NCBI GenBank assembly: GCA_017521825.1 | Contig: JAFXBK010000059.1 | Location: 1 to 56,271, forward strand | Origin: Oscillospiraceae bacterium | GTDB lineage: Bacteria; Bacillota; Clostridia; Oscillospirales; Ruminococcaceae | Direction: 5' to 3' | DNA length: 56,271 nucleotides | Shown here: positions 51,340 to 56,271 of the stretch, piece by piece | Layout of the letters: each line of letters begins with the position of its first letter | How positions within the stretch are numbered: the first letter of the stretch is position 1 | Program-made: the position numbers and the translations under genes | The notes under the pieces: generated by a model | What the model was told of the DNA's origin: nothing | The model's database searches: none | Seen by the model: only the letters and a program-made list of their open reading frames with translations

Positions 51340-51847
51340 AAACTTTTATAATTCTTCCTTCTTTTCTGGGCTTTTCAGAAGGTTTTTCCGCTTCGTAGCC
51401 AAGGATGCAGTTTCCGATTCCGATAAGGTTTTCCGGAAGACCCCATTTTTTAAGAAGTTCTTTACCTTCCGGGAGTTCAAAAGTCTGTTTTGCCCTGTGG
51501 ATCCAGCAGGAACCAAGGCCAAGTGCATGGGCGGCGTTCATAAGGTTTCCCATAACAAGGCTTCCGTCCTCAAGATAGGTGGGGTCCGGTGTGGCAAGAA
51601 CCACGATTACGCAGGGTGCGCCGTAAAAAGGGTCGCCCTCGCGGCCGATAACCTCGCCGTTGATTTTGGAAAGAAGGTCGCGGGTTTCCTTATCGCGGAC
51701 GGCAACAAGGAAGGTGCTCTGGCGGTTCATTCCGCTTGCAGCGAAAGTTCCTGCTTCAAGAACTTTATCGAGAAGTTCGCTTGGAACCTGTTCTTCGGTA
51801 TAATTTCTGCAGCTTCTTCTGGTAAGAAGGTTTTCCATAGCTTCCAT
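51338..51847 (-). CDS. Nitroreductase-family FMN protein
   Basis: A 169-aa flavoprotein of the nitroreductase superfamily. The phosphate-binding start ENLLTRRSCRNYTEEQV (about 4-20) is typical. GTFAASGMNRQSTFLVAV, YGAPCVIVVLA, LEDGSLVMGNLMNAAHALGLGSCWIHRA and IGIGNCILGY are the FMN and dimer-interface stretches. ATG at 51847 follows AGGAGG. Length is short, as in the BluB/NfsA-like small class. Substrate unknown; members reduce nitro compounds, quinones or flavins with NAD(P)H. Confidence 0.92.
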   Translation of the reverse strand: MEAMENLLTRRSCRNYTEEQVPSELLDKVLEAGTFAASGMNRQSTFLVAVRDKETRDLLSKINGEVIGREGDPFYGAPCVIVVLATPDPTYLEDGSLVMGNLMNAAHALGLGSCWIHRAKQTFELPEGKELLKKWGLPENLIGIGNCILGYEAEKPSEKPRKEGRIIKV

Positions 51848-51911
51848 AAAATTACCTCCTGAGATCAATGTAGGGCGGGGGTTTGCTCCAGCCGTTTTTT
51901 AAATATTCAAA

Positions 51912-51936
51912 AAAGGCGGAGCAAAGCTACGCCTTT
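51912..51936 (-). terminator. Terminator of the pheST operon
   Basis: Stem aaaggcg / cgccttt with an internal agc/gct pairing and T-run on the minus strand, 8 bp past the pheT stop. Confidence 0.8.
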
Positions 51937-51943
51937 AACTTTA

Positions 51944-54325
51944 TCAGCTTCTGAGTTCAGCGCCGATGTTTGCAAGTTCTTTAAGAACCTTGTTAACTGC
52001 TCTGTCGCATTCCTCAACGGTAAGGGTGCGGTCTGCGGCACGGAGAGTCATGGTGTAAGCAACGCTCTTTTTGCCTTCGGCAATGGAAGAACCTTTGTAA
52101 ACGTCGAAAAGTTCAACCTTTTCAAGAAGTTTGCCTGCGCCTGCGCGGATTGCTTTTTCAAGAGATGCTGCGGGAAGTTCATCGTCGCAGATGATTGCAA
52201 GGTCGCGGGTGGAAGCGGGGAACTTGGGAGTGGGTTTGAATTTCTTTTCAACAATGCGAGCGTCAAAGATATCTGCGATATCAAGGGTTGCAACGTAAGC
52301 GCGGGTTCCGATTCCGTAGTTATCGAGAACAACCGGAGCAATTTCGCCGATTTCGCCGATTTTCTTTTCGCCGATGGAAATATCAGCGCATCTTCCGCGG
52401 TGGAAGGTGGGGTTTTCTTTGTTTGCGGTGAACTCAACACCATATACGCCGAGTTTATCGAGAGCTTCGAGAAGGATTCCCTTCATGGCGAAGAAGTCCT
52501 CTTTTTCGCCGTAGGAACCGATTACTGCAACGCCTCTTTCTTCCGGAAGAATGTCGGCGGATTCTTTGGGAAGATAGATGGTGCCGAGTTCGAAGAAACG
52601 GCCGGCAATGTTGCGGTTGTTATAGTTTCTTGCGATAACTTCGAGCATGGAAGGAATGCAGGTGGTTCTCATAACGGAAGTATCTTCGCCAAGGGGGTTG
52701 GTGATTACAACGCTTCTGCGAAGGTCGGAATCTTCCGGAAGGGCAATTTTATCGTAATATTTGGGGCTGATGAAGGAATAGGTCTGGGCTTCATAGCAGC
52801 CGTTTGCCATAAGAAGGCGGGAAAGTTTTTTCTCGAACTGCTGACGAAGGGTAAGAGCACCCTGGGAAGCACCCTGAACGGCGGTGTTCGGGATTACGTC
52901 ATAGCCGTTGAAACGAGCGATTTCTTCAGCGATATCTGCTTTGTGGCGGGTGTCGCCTGCGCGGAAGGAAGGAACGGTGATAACGCCGTTTTCAACCTTA
53001 TATCCGATTTTTTCAAGAATTTCGACCATTTTTTCTGCGGGAAGGTCAATTCCGAGGAATTTGTTGGTCCATTCGGGGCAGAATTCAACGGTATAGGGTT
53101 CGTCGCCTTCGTTGTCGATGTCGATATATCCGCCGATAACTTCGCCTGCGCCGAGCATTTCAACAAGCTGGCAGGCGCGGTTAACAGCTTCCATGCACAT
53201 TCTGGAATCAAGGTTTTTCTCAAAACGGCCGGAAGATTCGGTTCTCATGCCGAGTTTTTTGGCGGTGGTTCTGACGGAAGAACCAAGGAAGGAAGCGGAT
53301 TCAAAAACAACCATGTTGGTGTCGTCCTGGATTCCGCTGTATTCGCCGCCCATAACGCCCGCTACGCAGGAGGGTTTTTCCGCGTCGCAGATGCAGAGCA
53401 TTTCGGGAGAAAGTTTTCTTTCAACGCCGTCAAGGGTCATAATGCTTTCGCCTTCTTCTGCGTTTCTTACTACGATTTTGTTGCCTGCAAGATATTTGTA
53501 GTCAAAAGCGTGCATGGGCTGGCCATATTCAAGCATTACAAAGTTAGTGATATCAACAAGGTTGTTGATGGGGCGAACGCCGCTTGCGCGAAGTCTTTCT
53601 CTCATCCATCTGGGGGAAGGAGCAACCTTGATGTTTTTGATCATTCTTGCAACGTAACGGCGGCAAAGGGTGGGGTTTTTAACCTCGACGGAAAGGAGTT
53701 CGTTGATGTCGCCGGTTTCGTTTTCAATTTTAACTTCGGGCATGTGGAGTTCCTTGCCGAAGGTTGCGGCAGCTTCCCTTGCAAGTCCGAGAACGGAAAG
53801 GCAGTCCGGGCGGTTGGAAGTGATTTCGAATTCAACGCAAACGTCGTTAAGACCAAGGGCGGTTCTGATATCGTCGCCGGGTTTGCAGTCTTCTTTGATA
53901 TCCATGATGCCGTCTTCGATTGCATAGGGGAAATCGTGAACGGTAACGCCGAGTTCCGCAACGGAGCACATCATTCCGTTGGAAGGAACGCCGCGGAGTT
54001 TTCCTTTTTTAATTTTAATTCCGCCTGCAAGGGTGGAGTTATCGAGAGCGGCGGGAACCATCATTCCTTCGTAAACGTTCTGTGCGGCGGTTACGATCTG
54101 GATGGGTTCTTCGCGGCCGATATCGATCTGGCAGATCTGGAGTTTGTCTGCATCCGGGTGTTTTTCAATTTTAAGAATTTTACCGACAACAACGTTGGAG
54201 ATATAGTCGGCTTCTTCGTTATAACATTCGACTTTGGAGCCGGACATGGTCATTGCGTCACAGAACTGTTTGGGGGTGACGCCGGTTTCAACATAGTCGG
54301 CAAGCCATCTGAGAGATAAATCCAT
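51944..54325 (-). CDS. pheT: Phenylalanine--tRNA ligase beta subunit PheT
   Basis: A 793-aa beta subunit of the alpha2-beta2 PheRS; usual length 790-810 aa. The N-terminal tRNA-binding (EMAP/OB) domain has NVVVGKILKIEKHPDADKLQ in parts (VGKILKIEKHPDADKL, about 45-60). The B3/B4 editing domain includes MLEYGQPMHAFDY and GVMGGEYSGI; the B5 domain and the catalytic-like core follow (SFISPKYYDKIAL, ITNPLGEDTSVMRT). The C-terminal FDX-ACB anticodon domain is PASTRDLAIICDDE to the end. AAGAAAGG precedes the ATG. It is third in a T-box-controlled operon, separated from the 131-aa gene by a MITE-like repeat. Confidence 0.97.
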   Translation of the reverse strand: MDLSLRWLADYVETGVTPKQFCDAMTMSGSKVECYNEEADYISNVVVGKILKIEKHPDADKLQICQIDIGREEPIQIVTAAQNVYEGMMVPAALDNSTLAGGIKIKKGKLRGVPSNGMMCSVAELGVTVHDFPYAIEDGIMDIKEDCKPGDDIRTALGLNDVCVEFEITSNRPDCLSVLGLAREAAATFGKELHMPEVKIENETGDINELLSVEVKNPTLCRRYVARMIKNIKVAPSPRWMRERLRASGVRPINNLVDITNFVMLEYGQPMHAFDYKYLAGNKIVVRNAEEGESIMTLDGVERKLSPEMLCICDAEKPSCVAGVMGGEYSGIQDDTNMVVFESASFLGSSVRTTAKKLGMRTESSGRFEKNLDSRMCMEAVNRACQLVEMLGAGEVIGGYIDIDNEGDEPYTVEFCPEWTNKFLGIDLPAEKMVEILEKIGYKVENGVITVPSFRAGDTRHKADIAEEIARFNGYDVIPNTAVQGASQGALTLRQQFEKKLSRLLMANGCYEAQTYSFISPKYYDKIALPEDSDLRRSVVITNPLGEDTSVMRTTCIPSMLEVIARNYNNRNIAGRFFELGTIYLPKESADILPEERGVAVIGSYGEKEDFFAMKGILLEALDKLGVYGVEFTANKENPTFHRGRCADISIGEKKIGEIGEIAPVVLDNYGIGTRAYVATLDIADIFDARIVEKKFKPTPKFPASTRDLAIICDDELPAASLEKAIRAGAGKLLEKVELFDVYKGSSIAEGKKSVAYTMTLRAADRTLTVEECDRAVNKVLKELANIGAELRS

Positions 54326-54348
54326 TGTTTAACCTTCTTTCTGAATTT

Positions 54349-54492
54349 GCCTTCCCCTCGAGGGGAAGGTGCCGCATGGCCGTATGGCCGCGGCGGATGA
54401 GGTGTTTGTTTTAATTGACGCCGTTTCTACGAAATGCGGCTACACCTCATCAGTCACCTTCGGTGACAGCTTCTCCTAAAGGAGAAGCCTTT
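54349..54492. repeat. MITE-like repeat, complete (copy 6), inside the pheST operon
   Basis: 144 bp. Left arm: hairpin ccttcccctcgaggggaagg, GC-rich hairpin about gccgcatggc...gccgcggc, GGATGAGGTGT. Right arm: ACACCTCATCAGT, hairpin caccttcggtg, hairpin cttctcctaaaggagaag, then CCT. Both arms share the two-hairpin layout. Any pheS-pheT transcript must contain it as a folded spacer between the 131-aa gene and pheT. Confidence 0.85.
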
Positions 54493-54500
54493 TGGCAATT

Positions 54501-54896
54501 TTATTTTTCGCCGCCGGGAATATATTTTCTTACGGCTTCGGGAATTTTTTCGACAGGAATAATTTCCGGTTCCGGGTCGGGACCGATTTCGCCGTTTATA
54601 GCTTCTTCAATAGTTGCGGAAAGGGTAAGTCCGTCAACCGCAAGTCCCTGATAAACAGCGGGAAGAATAAGGTTTGCCTGGAAGCAAAGTTTAAAAAGAT
54701 AGGTGATGTTATCGGCCTGGCTTTTTGCTTCGGGATAATCCTCTTCCTTTATTGCTTTGGCAAGCTTTGCGGCTCTGTCGCGGAGTTCGACGGAATATTC
54801 GCGCTCCTGAAGATCGAAGAAAAGCTTGCGGTAAATGTTAAGAGTTCTGGCCTGGAAGCGGAGAGTAAGCTCGGAAAGTTCTTTTCTGCTGGTCAT
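54501..54896 (-). CDS. Hypothetical protein between pheS and pheT, 131 aa
   Basis: No family recognised. The N-terminal part (about 1-85) is highly charged and helical (LRFQARTLNIYRKLFFDLQERE, shown as LTLRFQARTLNIYRKLFF), with RDRAAKLAKAIKEEDYPEA resembling a TPR-like or coiled helix pair. A less charged centre (YLFKLCFQANLILP) and an acidic, Pro-rich tail (GPDPEPEIIPVEKIP) follow. No signal peptide or membrane helix, so cytoplasmic. It starts 19 bp after pheS, so it is cotranscribed under the T-box. The function may relate to Phe-tRNA or be unrelated. Confidence 0.8.
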   Translation of the reverse strand: MTSRKELSELTLRFQARTLNIYRKLFFDLQEREYSVELRDRAAKLAKAIKEEDYPEAKSQADNITYLFKLCFQANLILPAVYQGLAVDGLTLSATIEEAINGEIGPDPEPEIIPVEKIPEAVRKYIPGGEK

Positions 54897-54915
54897 TTTC
54901 GGGCTCTCCCTTCAA

Positions 54916-55935
54916 TTAAAACTGGTCGAGGAAACGAAGGTCGTTTTCATAAAGAAGACGAAGGTCGTTGATTGCGAATCTTCTCATAACGATACGCTCA
55001 AGACCGATGCCGAATGCGAAACCGCTGTATTCTTCCGGGTCGATGTTGCAGTTGGAAAGAACCTTCGGATGAACCATTCCGCAGCCGAGGATTTCGATCC
55101 AGCCTTCGTTTTTGCACATCGGGCAGCCTTCGCCGTGGCAGTTGAAGCACTGGATATCCATTTCGGCGGAAGGTTCGGTGAAGGGGAAGTGGTGCGGACG
55201 GAAACGTACTACGGAATCTTCGCCGTAAAGACGTTTGATGAAGATTTCAAGGGTTCCCTTGAGGTCTGCCATGGTGATGCCTTTATCTACAACAAGGCCT
55301 TCGATCTGGTGGAAAAGCGGGGAATGGGTTGCGTCAACAGCGTCGGAACGATATACGCGGCCGGGTGCGATGATTCGGATCGGGGGCTGCTGTTTTTCCA
55401 TAACACGGACCTGAACAGGGGAGGTCTGGGTACGGAGAAGTACGTTTTCGGTGATGTAGAAAGTATCCTGAGTATCTCTTGCGGGGTGGTCCTTCGGAAG
55501 GTTAAGTGCTTCGAAGTTGTAATAATCGGTTTCAACTTCGGGACCTTCGGCGATGGAAAATCCCATTCCGAGGAAGATGTCTTCAACTTCGTTAAGAACG
55601 ATGTTGAGAGGATGTTCCTTACCGGTGGGAGCGGGGGTTCCCGGAAGGGTTACGTCAATGGTTTCGGAAGCAAGCTTCTTTTCAAGAAGATGCTGGTGGA
55701 TGTGTTCAGCGGCCTCGGTAAGGTCGTTTTCAATTTCGGCGCGAACCTGGTTTGCAAGCTGGCCGATAACGGGTCTTTCCTCTGCGGAAAGTTTTCCCAT
55801 CTGCTTAAGAATGGCGGTGAGCTCGCCTTTTTTGCCAAGATAGCGAATACGAAGTTCTTCAAGTGCTTTGGGATCTTCGCAAAGCTCAAGAGCTTTTTTT
55901 GCCTCAAGGCGGATCTGTTCAAGCTGCTCTTTCAA
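54916..55935 (-). CDS. pheS: Phenylalanine--tRNA ligase alpha subunit PheS
   Basis: A 339-aa alpha (catalytic) subunit of PheRS, usual length 330-350 aa. An N-terminal coiled coil (1-85) binds tRNA, then class II motifs follow: motif 1 [19 protein letters not shown], motif 2 [21 protein letters not shown] (shown in parts; [10 protein letters not shown]), motif 3 [17 protein letters not shown] four-Cys zinc-like cluster [12 protein letters not shown] lies at about 252-263. The TTG start follows GGAG at 11 nt. It is the first gene of the operon behind a T-box leader. It charges tRNA-Phe with phenylalanine. Confidence 0.97.
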   Translation of the reverse strand: MKEQLEQIRLEAKKALELCEDPKALEELRIRYLGKKGELTAILKQMGKLSAEERPVIGQLANQVRAEIENDLTEAAEHIHQHLLEKKLASETIDVTLPGTPAPTGKEHPLNIVLNEVEDIFLGMGFSIAEGPEVETDYYNFEALNLPKDHPARDTQDTFYITENVLLRTQTSPVQVRVMEKQQPPIRIIAPGRVYRSDAVDATHSPLFHQIEGLVVDKGITMADLKGTLEIFIKRLYGEDSVVRFRPHHFPFTEPSAEMDIQCFNCHGEGCPMCKNEGWIEILGCGMVHPKVLSNCNIDPEEYSGFAFGIGLERIVMRRFAINDLRLLYENDLRFLDQF

Positions 55936-56003
55936 AATTTTTCAACTCCATTTATATGATTTTTGTTTATGACGTTTTGCTGGTTTTGCGGCAAAAACGG
56001 AAA

Positions 56004-56271
56004 TAAAAAAAGCTCCGCCCCAAGCCGCAAATTTGGGACGAAGACTCATAAACTGAAAAAAATTCTCCGCGGTACCACCCGCATTCCCGATGAAAAAACA
56101 CCGGGCACTTAAAAAGCCTTTAACGGAGCAACCCGTTTTTGCCTAATCGAAAAAACTTTCAGCAAAACCGCTCGCGGGTGAACTTCGAGAAAAATTTTAT
56201 CCGCGGAAAAACTTTCAGCCCAATGGTTTTTCCTCTCTTTTCGGAAAAATAAAACCTACTCTCCCGGTCAA
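56004..56271 (-). promoter_or_regulatory. T-box riboswitch leader of pheS (5' end cut by the window)
   Basis: The minus-strand leader contains the invariant T-box sequence GGGTGGTACCGCGG (56080-56067), which pairs with the uncharged tRNA CCA end in the antiterminator. The terminator lies at 56045-56004 (gtcccaa / ttggggc, then GGAGCTTTTTTT). Upstream bases hold the stem I region with AGAGAGG and a GTTCACC that could carry the Phe UUC specifier. The promoter and the first bases lie beyond the window. It should raise pheS-pheT expression when uncharged tRNA-Phe accumulates. Confidence 0.93.

Noticed and set aside
1..56271. CRISPR array or prophage
   Set aside because: No regularly spaced direct repeats and no phage structural, integrase or lysis genes were seen on either strand.

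Overview
The window looks like chromosomal DNA from a low-to-mid GC, Gram-positive anaerobe of the class Clostridia (Bacillota), probably an uncultured gut member of the Oscillospirales or a relative. The reasons are consensus AGGAGG ribosome binding sites, TTGACA/TATAAT promoters, a T-box leader on pheS, PyrR RNA attenuation of pyrR-uracil permease, frequent TTG/GTG starts, lipoproteins, and small hairpin-rich repeats between genes. No rRNA, phage, plasmid or CRISPR locus was seen. The genus is inference.

Layout. 0-5.6 kb (minus): an Ig-like membrane-anchored surface protein, pyrR-uraA with a PyrR attenuator, then ychF followed by an ECF transporter S component fused to a zinc ribbon. 5.8-13 kb (plus): an OmpR-type response regulator and its kinase, an HtrA protease, a 55-aa ribbon-helix-helix-like ORF, tsaD and GTP-dependent PEP carboxykinase. 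13-18.4 kb (minus): an M20 amidohydrolase, an amino acid ABC importer whose promoter carries two ARG-box-like sites (so probably an arginine importer), and an EamA permease.

18.4-31.7 kb (minus) is the most unusual region. One strong promoter and a roughly 390-nt hairpin-rich leader precede a 2945-aa secreted beta-helix-type protein. Behind it come a 48-aa precursor-like peptide, an HPr-kinase-like protein, a PqqD-like protein, a Ser-rich membrane-anchored protein, a Ser-His (SipW-type) signal-peptidase-like protein and an ABC exporter. This resembles the accessory set of a RiPP pathway (peptide, recognition element, kinase, peptidase, exporter), but I see no lasso cyclase, radical SAM enzyme or lanthionine synthetase. 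It is my candidate for an undescribed system.

31.7-39.5 kb (minus): a NagD-type HAD phosphatase, a DMT permease, tRNA-Leu(UAG), a tightly overlapping operon of two M42 aminopeptidases, a GNAT acetyltransferase and a methionine gamma-lyase-family enzyme, and murD. 39.6-43.5 kb: two small membrane proteins with atypical codon use, asnA, and a divergent TetR/zinc-alcohol-dehydrogenase pair with fully overlapping promoters. 43.5-51.2 kb: a pseudouridine synthase and PAP2 phosphatase (minus), then AI-2E-type permease, deoB, two lipoproteins and a YtcJ-type amidohydrolase (plus). 51.3-56.3 kb (minus): a nitroreductase and the T-box-controlled pheS - unknown 131-aa gene - pheT operon.

Six copies or partial copies of a short hairpin-armed, MITE-like repeat lie between genes, one of them inside the pheST operon. 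All function calls come from reading translations and motifs; no database search was run.
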